The position numbers and the translations under genes are program-made. This document shows, one piece after another, positions 15,673-24,492 of a stretch of 37,986 nucleotides of DNA. The notes under the pieces are model-generated. The model ran no database searches and had not been told where the DNA came from. It saw nothing but the letters and a program-made list of their open reading frames with translations. This stretch comes from an uncultured Lachnospiraceae bacterium. Its GTDB lineage: Bacteria > Bacillota > Clostridia > Lachnospirales > Lachnospiraceae. The stretch is taken from assembly GCA_944381535.1 (NCBI GenBank), contig CALWLN010000179.1:1-37986 (forward strand), written 5' to 3'. Each line of letters starts with the position of its first letter. The stretch's first letter is position 1.

Positions 15673-18600
15673 TCTGCGGGACAGGAATCTCCTGGTATCC
15701 GCAGCGGCAGGCTCCGGCAAGACGGCTGTTCTGGTGGAGCGGATCTTGAAGCGCATTACCGATGAGAGCCATCCTGTGGACATTGACGAGCTTTTGATCG
15801 TGACCTTCACCAAGGCGGCGGCTGCGGAAATGCGGGAGCGTATCGGGGAGGCTATTGAGAAACGTCTGGCAGCAGAGCCGGAGAACAGCCATCTGAAACG
15901 GCAGCAGACCCTTTTGTACAACGCCCAGATCACCACCATCGACAGTTTCTGTCTCTATGTGATACGGAACTATTTTCATCGGATCGATCTGGAACCGGAT
16001 TTCAGAGTGGCCGAGGAGGGAGAGTTAGAACTTCTTAAGGAGGACGTGCTGGGGGAGGTGCTGGAGGCGTATTATCAGCAGGATACACCGGAATTTACAC
16101 GGCTGGCGGAGACCATGGCCACAGGAAAGAATGATGAGTGGTTAAAGGAAAACATTCTGACCTTGCATAAGTTTGCCATGAGTGACCCCTGGCCCGGGGA
16201 ATGGCTTAAGGGGTGCGTCACGCCCTACCGGTGTAACTCCTTGGAGGAATTTGACGCGCTTCCTCTGTCGAAAGCGCTGGTTTCCTATCTTAAAGCCGTT
16301 ACCGGTCAGTGGAGCCATATGCTGGAAATCTGCGTGGAAATCTGTCAGGAGCCGGACGGGCCGGCCAGCTACGAGAAAGTGCTTTTAGCAGATGCCGGGA
16401 TGGTGAAGGACCTTCCAGCCCTTGACAGTTATTCCGCCTTCGGGGAGGCCATTTCGGCCCTTACCTTCGGACGGCTTCCAAAGTATACGGGAGATGTGGG
16501 TAAGAAGGATTATGTCATAGGGCTGAGAAATCAGGTGAAGGAGTCCTGTAAAACGCTGCGAAAGCAGTTTTTCTTCCTGCCGCCGGAGGAGATGGTAGGG
16601 CAGCTTAAGGAGAACCGGGAGATCATTACCACGTTGGTACAGGTGACTCTGGATTTTATGGAGGCCTACAGCCGCAAAAAGCGGGAGAAAAATATACTGG
16701 ATTTCGGCGATATGGAACATTTTGCCCTGGAGATCCTGGTGGACAGGGAGACAAAAGAGCCCACCCAGACCGCCCGGGAACTAAGAAGCCAGTTTGCGGA
16801 GATCATGGTGGATGAATACCAGGACAGCAATTATGTCCAGGAAACCATTTTAGAGGCGGTGGCAAAAGAGAACAACCGGTTTATGGTGGGGGACGTAAAA
16901 CAGAGCATATACCGGTTCCGCATGGCCCGGCCGGAGCTTTTTATGGAAAAATATGAAACCTACACCCGGGAGGACAGCCCCTGTCAGAAAATTGACCTTC
17001 ACAAGAATTTTCGAAGCAGAGGTCAGGTGCTTACGGCAGTCAACGATATCTTTTATGCCATCATGGGCAAGGACCTGGGAAATGTGGAGTATGACGAAGC
17101 GGCGGCTTTGTATCAGGGAATGACCTTTCCGGAGCCGGAGGAAACGGATATGGTTCAGCCGGAGGAAGCGGAGCAGCTTCAGCAGAAGGAAGGGAAGCAG
17201 TTGCAGCCGGAGAAAGGTGATATGTTTCGAATGGAAGTGCTTCTGGCAGATCCCGGCCAGTGGGAGGGCACAGAGGAGGCAGAGGAAGGGGGGGCTTTGG
17301 AAGCGGCTATTATCGCCGGCAAGATAAAGAAACTTCTCGCCATCCAGCAGGTGACAGATAAGGAGACCGGGAAGCTGCGTCCCATGGAGTACCGGGACGT
17401 GGTGATTCTCATGCGCGGAATCGGCAGCTACGGCCAGCAGCTTCTGGAGGTGCTGAAAAATCACGGAATTCCCGCCGTGACAGCCTCGGGAACGGGATAT
17501 TTTGACGCTGTGGAGGTGCAGACGGTCTTAAATCTTTTAAGGCTCCTGGACAATCCCCGGCAGGATATTCCCATGACCTGCGTGCTGCAATCTTATATCG
17601 GAGGACTGACCCCGGAGGAGCTGGCAAAAATCCGGGTCCAGTTTCCGGAAGGACCCTTTTATCAGAGCGTCTTTGCCTACGGGGAAGCGGGAGAAGAACT
17701 GCCTTTGCGGGAAAAAGTACGGTGCTTTCTGGAAAAACTGGAAAGGTTCCGGGACCATATCAGCGATATCCCCATCCATGAGCTGTTATATCAGGTGATG
17801 GAGGAAACCGGGTATCTGAATTATGTACATGCCCTGCCGGCGGGAGGTGTGCGCCGGGCCAATCTGGAAATGCTGCTGGAAAAGGCCATCGCCTACGAGA
17901 AAACCAGCTATCACGGCCTGTCGCAATTTGTCCGCTATATCAACCAGCTTCAGAAGTACGAAGTGGATTACGGAGAGGCGGAGGAGATAAGCGGCCAGAA
18001 CGCGGTCCGCATCATGACCATCCATAAGAGCAAGGGTCTGGAATTTCCGGTGGTTTTTGTGGCGGGCATGGGCCGGCAGTTTAACCGACAGGATGTGAGA
18101 AACCGGATGGTTTTACATCCCCAGTATGGGATTGGCCTGGACGTTACGGATTTGCAGCGGCGGGTACGGACGCCCTCTTTAAGCCGCCAGATTCTGGCCC
18201 GTCAGATTCAGATGGAAAATGCCGGGGAGGAACTCCGGGTGCTGTACGTGGCCCTGACCCGGGCAAGGGAAAAACTGATTCTCACCGGCACCTTGAAGAA
18301 GGCGGAGGAAAAGCTTGCTTCCTATGAATATCAGCGGTGGGATAGGCAGGGACATATGGGATTTCTGACCCGGCTTTCGGCAGGCTGCTATTTTGACTGG
18401 GTGTTGCCGGTCCTTGTAGAAAAGGAATATGAGATTCAAGTGATTGCCCCCACAGAGCTTCAGGCGGAACAGACCGGGGAGGCCCTGTATCAGATGCTGG
18501 ACCGGGAGAGGATTTTAAAGGCCGCCGGGAAGGTGAGTCCCGACCTGCTCCGTAAGGTGGAGGAACGGTTAAGCTACCGGTACCCTTACGAGAAGGAGCG

Positions 18601-19267
18601 GGAACTTAAGGGAAAAATGTCTGTCTCGGAGTTAAAACACCGGGCCATAGATCAGCTGAGGCAGGAGGAGCAGGATACCGTCTACACCTTTGAAGAGCCG
18701 CCAATCATTCCCTATGTGCCGGAGTTTATGGCGGTGGAGGATACCGTGCCGGAGGAAAATGTGGCGGCCCTGCGGGGAACCGCCATGCACCGGGTGCTGG
18801 AGTGCTTTGACTTTTCCAGGGGGCCGGCGTCGTTGGAAGAGCAGCTTGAGGAAATGAAGGGGGAGGGGCGTATGGAAGAACGGCTTTCGGAACTTATCTC
18901 CCTGTCCCATCTCAGGCAGTTTTTGACCTCCGGGCTGGCGCGCCGCATGGGCCGGGCGGCCAGGACAGGAAAGCTCTACCGTGAGAAGCCCTTTGTCATG
19001 GGCAAGGAGGCGAAAGCGGTCCAGCCGGAGACCGAAAGCTCCGCTCTGGTGCTGGTGCAGGGAATCATCGACGCCTTTTTTGAGGAGGACGGAGCGCTGG
19101 TGCTGGTGGATTATAAGACCGATGCGGTAAAGACGGGCCAGGAACTGGTCAAGCGGTACCAGGCCCAGATGGATCTGTATGAGGAGGCTTTAAAGCGGGC
19201 CACCGGAAAGCCGGTGAAGGAGAAGCTGTTGTATTCCTTTAAATTGCGGGAGGTGATTCCTGTCTGA
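15632..19267 (+). CDS. addA: ATP-dependent helicase/nuclease subunit A (AddA)
   Basis: AddA is the UvrD-family 3'-5' helicase with a C-terminal RecB-type nuclease. It is 1211 residues. Walker A is AAAGSGKTA (K30), the DExx motif is VDEYQDSN near 394, and GDVKQSIYRFR follows. Motif VI is VALTRAREKL, and the nuclease motif is LVDYKTD with D1160 and K1162. ATG 15632 is six bases after AGAGGAGG; the in-frame ATG at 15638 is further away. A Gln/Glu-rich insert with repeated QLQ units (about residues 500-530) is probably a strain-variable linker. The start lies inside addB (41-base overlap). Confidence 0.96.
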   Translation: MGMTFTAEQQKVIDLRDRNLLVSAAAGSGKTAVLVERILKRITDESHPVDIDELLIVTFTKAAAAEMRERIGEAIEKRLAAEPENSHLKRQQTLLYNAQITTIDSFCLYVIRNYFHRIDLEPDFRVAEEGELELLKEDVLGEVLEAYYQQDTPEFTRLAETMATGKNDEWLKENILTLHKFAMSDPWPGEWLKGCVTPYRCNSLEEFDALPLSKALVSYLKAVTGQWSHMLEICVEICQEPDGPASYEKVLLADAGMVKDLPALDSYSAFGEAISALTFGRLPKYTGDVGKKDYVIGLRNQVKESCKTLRKQFFFLPPEEMVGQLKENREIITTLVQVTLDFMEAYSRKKREKNILDFGDMEHFALEILVDRETKEPTQTARELRSQFAEIMVDEYQDSNYVQETILEAVAKENNRFMVGDVKQSIYRFRMARPELFMEKYETYTREDSPCQKIDLHKNFRSRGQVLTAVNDIFYAIMGKDLGNVEYDEAAALYQGMTFPEPEETDMVQPEEAEQLQQKEGKQLQPEKGDMFRMEVLLADPGQWEGTEEAEEGGALEAAIIAGKIKKLLAIQQVTDKETGKLRPMEYRDVVILMRGIGSYGQQLLEVLKNHGIPAVTASGTGYFDAVEVQTVLNLLRLLDNPRQDIPMTCVLQSYIGGLTPEELAKIRVQFPEGPFYQSVFAYGEAGEELPLREKVRCFLEKLERFRDHISDIPIHELLYQVMEETGYLNYVHALPAGGVRRANLEMLLEKAIAYEKTSYHGLSQFVRYINQLQKYEVDYGEAEEISGQNAVRIMTIHKSKGLEFPVVFVAGMGRQFNRQDVRNRMVLHPQYGIGLDVTDLQRRVRTPSLSRQILARQIQMENAGEELRVLYVALTRAREKLILTGTLKKAEEKLASYEYQRWDRQGHMGFLTRLSAGCYFDWVLPVLVEKEYEIQVIAPTELQAEQTGEALYQMLDRERILKAAGKVSPDLLRKVEERLSYRYPYEKERELKGKMSVSELKHRAIDQLRQEEQDTVYTFEEPPIIPYVPEFMAVEDTVPEENVAALRGTAMHRVLECFDFSRGPASLEEQLEEMKGEGRMEERLSELISLSHLRQFLTSGLARRMGRAARTGKLYREKPFVMGKEAKAVQPETESSALVLVQGIIDAFFEEDGALVLVDYKTDAVKTGQELVKRYQAQMDLYEEALKRATGKPVKEKLLYSFKLREVIPV

Positions 19268-19337
19268 GAGACAGGGCGTATCATTGCGTAGGAATCCGGC
19301 GTAGACATGAAATGAAAGCGAAGGGAAAGAATGGAAA

Positions 19338-19964
19338 ATGCTGAAAGTGATATTGGCCTCGGCCTCACCCAGAAGAAGAGAACTGCTGACCCAGATGGGG
19401 GTGGCCTTTGAGGTGCTGCCAGCCCTAGGGGAAGAGATTATGACAAAGGACAATCCCGCCGAGGTGGTGCAGGAACTGGCCCTTCGGAAGGCGAAAGAGG
19501 TGGCGGACCGGCTGGAAGTTCCTGGAAGGACGATAGAGCAGGGACTGAAAACGGCAGAGCGCCAGGAGATTCTGATATTGGGGGCCGACACTGTAGTGGT
19601 TTACAACGGCGTCATTTTGGGTAAGCCAAAGGATGAAGCTGAAGCTGTTTCCATGCTTTCCATGTTAAGCGGCAGGACCCACAGCGTGTTCACCGGAGTG
19701 GCTCTGATCTATGTGAAGGGCGATGTCGCGACGGCCCATCATTTTTACGAGGAGACAAATGTCACCATGTATCCTTTAAGTGAGGCGGAGATTGCGGCCT
19801 ATGTGGCAACAGGAGAGCCTATGGACAAGGCGGGGGCCTATGGTATCCAGGGAAAGGGCGCCATTTATATCGAAAAGATTCAGGGGGACTACAATAATGT
19901 GGTGGGTCTGCCCATTGCTCGAATTTATCAAGAAATGAAAAAGTTGGGCATTGCCATTTTATAA
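19338..19964 (+). CDS. Maf family nucleotide pyrophosphatase
   Basis: Maf/YhdE-type enzymes hydrolyse non-canonical or pyrimidine nucleoside triphosphates to monophosphates (housecleaning). The 208-residue protein begins ILASASPRRRELL, the family signature, and has LGADTVV, the GKPKD segment with the base-recognition and catalytic positions, and KAGAYGIQGKGA. It is slightly longer than the roughly 190 residues usual for the family because of an extra stretch (VPGRTIEQGLKTAERQ) before ILGADTVV. It starts 70 bases after addA. ATG 19338 is weakly preceded by GGAA; an out-of-frame ATG sits at 19331. The specific substrate cannot be told. Confidence 0.92.
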   Translation: MLKVILASASPRRRELLTQMGVAFEVLPALGEEIMTKDNPAEVVQELALRKAKEVADRLEVPGRTIEQGLKTAERQEILILGADTVVVYNGVILGKPKDEAEAVSMLSMLSGRTHSVFTGVALIYVKGDVATAHHFYEETNVTMYPLSEAEIAAYVATGEPMDKAGAYGIQGKGAIYIEKIQGDYNNVVGLPIARIYQEMKKLGIAIL

Positions 19965-19979
19965 AATATATACTATGAT
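19951..19979 (+). promoter_or_regulatory. Promoter overlapping the maf stop codon, TTGCCA-N17-TATGAT
   Basis: TTGCCA at 19951-19956 and TATGAT at 19974-19979 are separated by an AT-rich 17-base spacer that spans the maf stop codon (19962-19964). It would start a transcript near 19986 for the small acidic protein and the PpiC-like lipoprotein. Confidence 0.55.
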
Positions 19980-20007
19980 AGAAAGAAAAAAGCAGGAGGG
20001 ACATCCG

Positions 20008-20271
20008 ATGAACGAATATGATGAGATTGTGATAAATACATTTTTGAAACGGCAGTCACAGCTTTTTGATGAGGAGGTGGCTTCCAACCCCGAGGAGGCA
20101 GAGGTGTTTTTGGAGGACTGCATGGCGGTGGTTTTAAAGGACCTTAAGGAGGTTCGGGACTATTTCGAGGAAATTGGTACGGATATTGCCAGTATGAGTG
20201 ACAATGACCTTTTGGAGGCTTCGGAGGTGTTTCCTCTGCCGGACGGAAGATTTCTGGTGGTGGAGGCGTAA
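20008..20271 (+). CDS. Small acidic protein of unknown function
   Basis: This is an 87-residue, strongly acidic protein with no cysteine-based metal motif, membrane segment or signal peptide. I chose ATG 20008, which follows a clear AGGAGG; the frame extends upstream without a better start. The sequence is predicted mostly helical (TFLKRQSQLFDEEV, DLKEVRDYFEEIG), ending in LPDGRFLVVEA. I do not recognise the family. It is only five bases ahead of the PpiC-like gene, whose ribosome binding site lies inside this gene, so the two are probably translated from one message. Confidence 0.75.
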   Translation: MNEYDEIVINTFLKRQSQLFDEEVASNPEEAEVFLEDCMAVVLKDLKEVRDYFEEIGTDIASMSDNDLLEASEVFPLPDGRFLVVEA

Positions 20272-20276
20272 GAAGG

Positions 20277-21284
20277 ATGAGGGCACGAAGGAAAAGGGGA
20301 GCGGGAAGAAAGCTGGCATTTTTGTTGACACTCACGGCTTTTACGGGAGTGATATCCGCTTGTCAGGTGGGAGACACCGAGGTGGTGCTGACTTCTGAGT
20401 TTTCCAAGAATGAGGTATTCCGTATCGGGGACGAGAGTTGTACGTTGTCGGAGGCAAAGGTGTTTTTGGCTAATTATCAGAACATTTACGGGACAGCCTA
20501 CGGGGTGGACCTGTGGGCCCAGGATTTCGGGAAAAACAGTCTGGAACAGTACGTGAAGGATCTGGCAATTTCACAGCTGGCCCAGATGATTAGCATGGAT
20601 TTACTGGCGAAGGAGCAGGAAATCAGTTTAACGGAGGAGGAAAGGGCACAGATTGAGGCAGCGGCCAAGGCTTACTATGATTCCTTAAGCGAGGCGGAAA
20701 TTTCCTATATGGATGTGGATGAAGACTGCATTCGGGAGTTGTACCGTCAGTATGGAATGGCCAATAAGCTGTATGCCAGTCTGACCCAGGGAATCAGCGG
20801 AGAGGTCAGTGATGATGAGGCCCGGGTCATGGAGGCGCAGCAGATTTTTGTTACCTCCAGCGAGAGCGCCCAGGCGGTTTCGGCGGGCCTGGAGAATGAA
20901 ACTGATTTCCTATCCCTTGCGGGTACATACAATGAAGCCTCTGAGACGGAGGTTACCTTTGGTCGTGGAGAACTGCCGGCGGAGGTGGAGGAGGTGGCCT
21001 TTGCCCTACAGCCGGAGGAAGTCAGCGGTGAGATTGTGACGGATGAGGGCACCTATTTTATCAAATGTATCAATAATTACAATCAGGAGTTGACGGACGC
21101 CAACAAACAGCAGATTCTGGAGCAGCGCAGAAAGGAAGCCTTCAATGATGTGTACGACGCCTTTGTGGCCACCTTGTCCTCCAGGTTCAATGAGGAATTG
21201 TGGGACAGCGTGCGTGTGGAGGCGTCGGAGGAAATTCAGACCGACAGCTTTTTTGAAGTGTATGAGGAATATTGTAAGTTTTAA
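20277..21284 (+). CDS. PpiC/SurA-like peptidyl-prolyl isomerase lipoprotein
   Basis: This 335-residue exported protein has a basic N-terminus (RARRKRGAGRK), a hydrophobic core and the lipobox ISAC, so the mature protein should be a lipid-anchored extracytoplasmic foldase. The N-terminal helical half resembles the SurA-N/chaperone region. Residues about 180-265 contain parvulin-like elements: QQIFVTS, then FLSLAGTYNEAS, FGRGELPAEVEEVAFALQPE and VSGEIVTDEGTYFIKCI. This order matches PrsA/PpiC proteins, though key rotamase residues were not checked one by one. The ribosome binding site GGAGG (20262-20266) is inside the upstream small gene. A hairpin terminator follows. Confidence 0.85.
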   Translation: MRARRKRGAGRKLAFLLTLTAFTGVISACQVGDTEVVLTSEFSKNEVFRIGDESCTLSEAKVFLANYQNIYGTAYGVDLWAQDFGKNSLEQYVKDLAISQLAQMISMDLLAKEQEISLTEEERAQIEAAAKAYYDSLSEAEISYMDVDEDCIRELYRQYGMANKLYASLTQGISGEVSDDEARVMEAQQIFVTSSESAQAVSAGLENETDFLSLAGTYNEASETEVTFGRGELPAEVEEVAFALQPEEVSGEIVTDEGTYFIKCINNYNQELTDANKQQILEQRRKEAFNDVYDAFVATLSSRFNEELWDSVRVEASEEIQTDSFFEVYEEYCKF

Positions 21285-21335
21285 ACCCGCCGGAGGGAAG
21301 TATCGTCTGTAAAAGGGAAGCGTGCTACAAGCAAA

Positions 21336-21372
21336 AAAGAGGAGATTGCGTTGAATGCGCAGCCTCCTCTTT
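21336..21372. terminator. Terminator hairpin between convergent ppi-like gene and htpG
   Basis: AAAGAGGAG (21336-21344) pairs with CTCCTCTTT (21364-21372). An inner TGCG/CGCA stem (21347-21350 with 21358-21361) is separated from it by a two-base internal loop. On the reverse strand the stem is followed by a run of Ts, so it best serves htpG. On the forward strand the T tract is weaker (CTTTCCTT), but it may also stop the ppi-like transcript. Confidence 0.75.
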
Positions 21373-21435
21373 CCTTATACAGGAGAACATTGAAGGAAAA
21401 ACCTGTTATAGCTCCCCAGTTACGTCTGTGACCGT

Positions 21436-23541
21436 CTATTTTGTCAGCAGTAGCATAATTTCGTTGCTTCTGGCAATGAATTTGCTCATCTCATCCGGAG
21501 TCAGGGGATGATTGGAAATCATGGCCAGATCATAGAGCTGTTCGCAGAACATGGGAACATGCTCGGAATCCTTGTGATCCAGGATGTATTTTACTAAATC
21601 GTTGTTGGCGTTTAAGATGAGGGTGGTATCCCCGCCGAACATGGAGGGATCCATGCCGGCCATGCCATACATCTTCATCATATCCTGCATTCTGCGGCCT
21701 TCTTCGGAAAGGGTGATGACCGAGGAGACAGACGCGTTTTTCAGCTTCTCCACCTTCACATTTAAGTTGTCGCGTCCAAGGGCCTTCTTAAAGGTCTCGG
21801 TGAGGGTTTCGGTGGCTTCCTTCAATTCCTCCTGGTCGCCTTCCTCCTTCATAGACTCGTTGACATCAGAGTCAATGCGGCGGAAGCGGAATTTCTCATT
21901 TCTGCGCTCCAGCTGGGTGATGAAGGAGGAATCGATGTTGTGGTCGAGGATCACCGCATCCATACCCTGTTCCTTGAACATGTTAATGTACTGGCTCTGC
22001 TGCTGTAAGTCGGTGACGTAGTAGATGGTCTTTCTGGTGTCCTTCTCCTCGCCATCGGCCGCTTCCTCTTCAGTGCTGTCTGCTTTTTCATCCTGGTCAA
22101 CAACTTCTGCTTCCGTCTTATCGCCGTTTCCACCGGCTTCTTCCTCGCTCTTTGGCTCCTCGTCCGCCTTGAGGCATTCGGGCAGGGTCAGATATTTGTT
22201 GTCCAGATTCTTGAACAGGATGTAGTCGTTCATCTTGTCGCAGAATTTCTCATCCTTTAAGCAGCCGAATTTGATGAAGGGGCTGATGTCGTCCCAGTAT
22301 TTCTCGTAGCTCTCCTTATCGGTTTTGCACATGCCGATCAGTTTGTCGGCCACCTTCTTGGTGATGTAGTCGGAGATCTTTTTCACAAAACCGTCGTTCT
22401 GCAGGGCGCTTCTGGAGACGTTCAAGGGCAGGTCCGGGCAGTCGATAACACCTTTTAATAGCATTAAGAACTCCGGAATTACCTCTTTGATATTGTCGGC
22501 GATAAACACCTGGTTGTTATAAAGCTTGATGACGCCTTCAATGGAATCGTACTCGGTGTTGATTTTGGGGAAGTACAGGATTCCTTTTAAATTGAAGGGG
22601 TAATCCATGTTCAGGTGAATCCAGAACAGAGGCTCCTTGTAGTCCATAAATACCTTGCGGTAGAAGGCCTTGTAATCCTCGTCGCTGCACTCGTTGGGGT
22701 GCTTGTTCCACAGGGGATTGGTGTCGTTGATGGGCACGGGACGCTTCACGATCTTGGCCTTTTCCCGGCGGGGAGAAACCTCCACCTGCTCCTTGGTGCC
22801 GTCCTCCTTCTCTTTTTCCTCGTATTTTGCTTCCTCCACGATGGTCTCCACCACGGTATCCTTCTCAGTTACCTCGTCGGCGGGGATGGTCTCGTACTGG
22901 GGCTCGGCGTTGGCCTTGCTTAAGTAGATGGGAACGGGCATGAAGGAGCAGTATTTCTCCAGCACCTCCCTGGCCCGGTACTCGTTGGCAAATTCCACAC
23001 AGTCCTCATTTAAAAACAGGGTGATCTCGGTGCCGACAGTATCTCTGGTTCCGTCGGACATGTCGAACTCCGTACCGCCGTCACATTCCCAGTGAACGGG
23101 GGTAGCGCCCTCCTGGTAGGACAAGGTGTCGATGTGTACTTCGTCAGCCACCATGAAGGCGGAGTAGAAGCCCAGACCGAAGTGGCCGATGATCTGCTCC
23201 TCGCTGGCTTTGTCTTTGTATTTTTCCAAAAAGTCGGTGGCGCCGGAAAACGCGATCTGGTTGATATATTCCTCCACCTCCTGGGCCGTCATGCCAAGGC
23301 CGTTGTCGATGAATTTGATGGTTTTCTCATCCGGGTTGACGATAACGGAAATCTTGGGCTCGTAGTCCTCCGGCAGTGTGTATTCGCCCATCATATCCAG
23401 CTTTTTCAGCTTGGTAATGGCGTCGCAGCCGTTGGAGATCAGCTCACGATAGAAAATGTCGTGGTCGGAATACAGCCATTTTTTTATGATCGGAAAAATG
23501 TTGTCGCTGTTGATGGAAAGGCTTCCATGCTTGTTGCTCAT
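21436..23541 (-). CDS. htpG: Molecular chaperone HtpG (Hsp90 family)
   Basis: HtpG is the bacterial Hsp90, an ATP-dependent chaperone in the cytoplasm. The reverse-strand protein is 701 residues from the ATG at 23541, which has GGAGTG about eight bases upstream; a GTG at 23550 overlaps that site. The GHKL ATPase motifs are present: ELISNGCDAITKL, DNGLGMT and GHFGLGFYSAF. The middle domain has ISPF-type and RSALQNDGF segments. It is longer than typical (about 625 residues) because of two charged inserts: a Lys/Glu linker near residues 235-265, and a very acidic stretch near 456-503 rich in Glu, Asp and Gly. A perfect CIRCE operator and a good promoter lie directly upstream, pointing to HrcA-controlled heat induction. 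Confidence 0.96.
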   Translation of the reverse strand: MSNKHGSLSINSDNIFPIIKKWLYSDHDIFYRELISNGCDAITKLKKLDMMGEYTLPEDYEPKISVIVNPDEKTIKFIDNGLGMTAQEVEEYINQIAFSGATDFLEKYKDKASEEQIIGHFGLGFYSAFMVADEVHIDTLSYQEGATPVHWECDGGTEFDMSDGTRDTVGTEITLFLNEDCVEFANEYRAREVLEKYCSFMPVPIYLSKANAEPQYETIPADEVTEKDTVVETIVEEAKYEEKEKEDGTKEQVEVSPRREKAKIVKRPVPINDTNPLWNKHPNECSDEDYKAFYRKVFMDYKEPLFWIHLNMDYPFNLKGILYFPKINTEYDSIEGVIKLYNNQVFIADNIKEVIPEFLMLLKGVIDCPDLPLNVSRSALQNDGFVKKISDYITKKVADKLIGMCKTDKESYEKYWDDISPFIKFGCLKDEKFCDKMNDYILFKNLDNKYLTLPECLKADEEPKSEEEAGGNGDKTEAEVVDQDEKADSTEEEAADGEEKDTRKTIYYVTDLQQQSQYINMFKEQGMDAVILDHNIDSSFITQLERRNEKFRFRRIDSDVNESMKEEGDQEELKEATETLTETFKKALGRDNLNVKVEKLKNASVSSVITLSEEGRRMQDMMKMYGMAGMDPSMFGGDTTLILNANNDLVKYILDHKDSEHVPMFCEQLYDLAMISNHPLTPDEMSKFIARSNEIMLLLTK

Positions 23542-23580
23542 ATAAAACACTCCTTTTTCTTATTATTTCCTCTGGTTAGA

Positions 23581-23609
23581 ATTTTAATACCGGGACGGAA
23601 AAAAGTCAA
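23581..23609 (-). promoter_or_regulatory. htpG promoter, TTGACT-N17-TAAAAT
   Basis: On the reverse strand TTGACT (23609-23604) and TAAAAT (23586-23581) are 17 bases apart. The transcript would start near 23574, leaving a leader of about 33 bases before the htpG ATG. The CIRCE element ends seven bases upstream of the -35 box. Confidence 0.7.
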
Positions 23610-23616
23610 CAAAAAT

Positions 23617-23643
23617 TTAGCACTCTTTTCGGAAGAGTGCTAA
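23617..23643. promoter_or_regulatory. CIRCE element (HrcA operator)
   Basis: The sequence TTAGCACTC-N9-GAGTGCTAA matches the CIRCE consensus exactly, with perfect nine-base arms and the standard nine-base spacer. CIRCE is bound by HrcA, the repressor of class I heat-shock genes such as groE and dnaK. It lies just upstream of the htpG promoter on the reverse strand; no forward-strand heat-shock gene is nearby, so htpG is the likely target. Confidence 0.95.
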
Positions 23644-23763
23644 CAAAGTGCAAAAAACCTTGAATTTATACGGGGTTGAGGAATTCTTAAAAGATTATAA
23701 ACAAAAGCCCGGGGATTCTGCTTACAAAACGAATAGAAAAGGAACAAAGAAAAATCACAATTT

Positions 23764-23823
23764 CTTCCTTTTTTTATCACAGATCGTTTCTAAAATAAGA
23801 GATGATAAAAAGGAAGTTTTTTT
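23764..23823 (+). terminator. Possible terminator-like inverted repeat
   Basis: The segment CTTCC-T7-ATCA (23764-23779) is complementary to TGATAAAAAGGAAG (23803-23816) apart from two extra Ts, with a 23-base loop and a following run of seven Ts. No recognised gene ends just before it, so it may end a short unannotated transcript or be non-functional. The wide loop lowers confidence. Confidence 0.35.
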
Positions 23824-23904
23824 GATCGGGCAAGAAGTGGAAAGACGTCTGGCGGTGGGCGGTTTTATAACAGTGATCGGGTGAGAAGGAGGCGAAAATA
23901 TAGA

Positions 23905-24447
23905 ATGGAGAGACAAACACGGCCCTTTTTGATTTTATGCGCAGCCTTGGTGGCCTTCTGTGGCGCGTTTTTTGGTCTGAAATTTTACAACTGGCATTTG
24001 GAGGCCCGGGCTGCCGTTTGGGAAGAGACAGAGAAAATCACGGTGGCTGGGATACCGGCAGATGACGTTCTGCAGTTCTCCTACCAATATGACGGGGAAG
24101 AACTTACCTTCGTAAAGGAGGGGGATACATGGTATTATCAGGGGGACAAAACCATATCCGTGAGTCAGAGTGGAATCAGCGATATGCTCTTAAGTCTGGA
24201 GGAAATTACCGCGGAGGGGGAAATTACCGAAGCGGAGGATTTAAGCCGCTATGGTTTGGATGAGCCGGCCAATACGATTTGGCTGAAACTGCCGGAGGGG
24301 GACATCACCATAACACTTGGCAGGTATGACGATACCACCGGCCAATGCTATCTTATGATCAGCGGGGACGACAGCATCTATCTGGTGGACAGTGCTATTT
24401 CTTCCACATTTCAGAAGAGTGTGGGGGATCTGACGGAAGAAGCGTGA
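23905..24447 (+). CDS. DUF4340-like membrane-anchored protein
   Basis: This 180-residue protein starts at ATG 23905, 12 bases after AGGAGG; the frame is open to GTG 23881, but that overlaps the binding site region. Residues about 8-30 form one hydrophobic N-terminal helix, so most of the protein should be outside the membrane. The body has ITVAGIPADDV, FVKEGDTWYY, a run on to EDLSRYGLDEPANTI, and ITLGRYDDTTGQCYLMISGD. The YGLDEPA...ITLG pattern is characteristic of DUF4340, a domain often found beside GldG-type ABC transporter components. No such transporter is present here, so the function is unknown. It is convergent with the small membrane protein at 24493. Confidence 0.8.
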   Translation: MERQTRPFLILCAALVAFCGAFFGLKFYNWHLEARAAVWEETEKITVAGIPADDVLQFSYQYDGEELTFVKEGDTWYYQGDKTISVSQSGISDMLLSLEEITAEGEITEAEDLSRYGLDEPANTIWLKLPEGDITITLGRYDDTTGQCYLMISGDDSIYLVDSAISSTFQKSVGDLTEEA

Positions 24448-24492
24448 TCACGGATGAGTTTCAAGATAAATTTGCCATCACATCTGAAAGGG

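Larger units (their letters stand above)
23542..23904. other. 363-base region between htpG and the DUF4340-like gene
   Basis: This divergent intergenic region contains the htpG promoter (23581-23609), the CIRCE element (23617-23643) and a large imperfect inverted repeat with a T tract (23764-23823). A forward frame from GTG 23648 to 23884 is open, but its composition is low-complexity, it has no ribosome binding site and it shows no family features, so I do not call it a gene. No promoter for the DUF4340-like gene was clear. Confidence 0.6.

Noticed and set aside
23648-23884. 78-codon forward ORF right after CIRCE
   Set aside because: It has a GTG start without a ribosome binding site, contains the terminator-like repeat, and shows no family motif; most likely chance.
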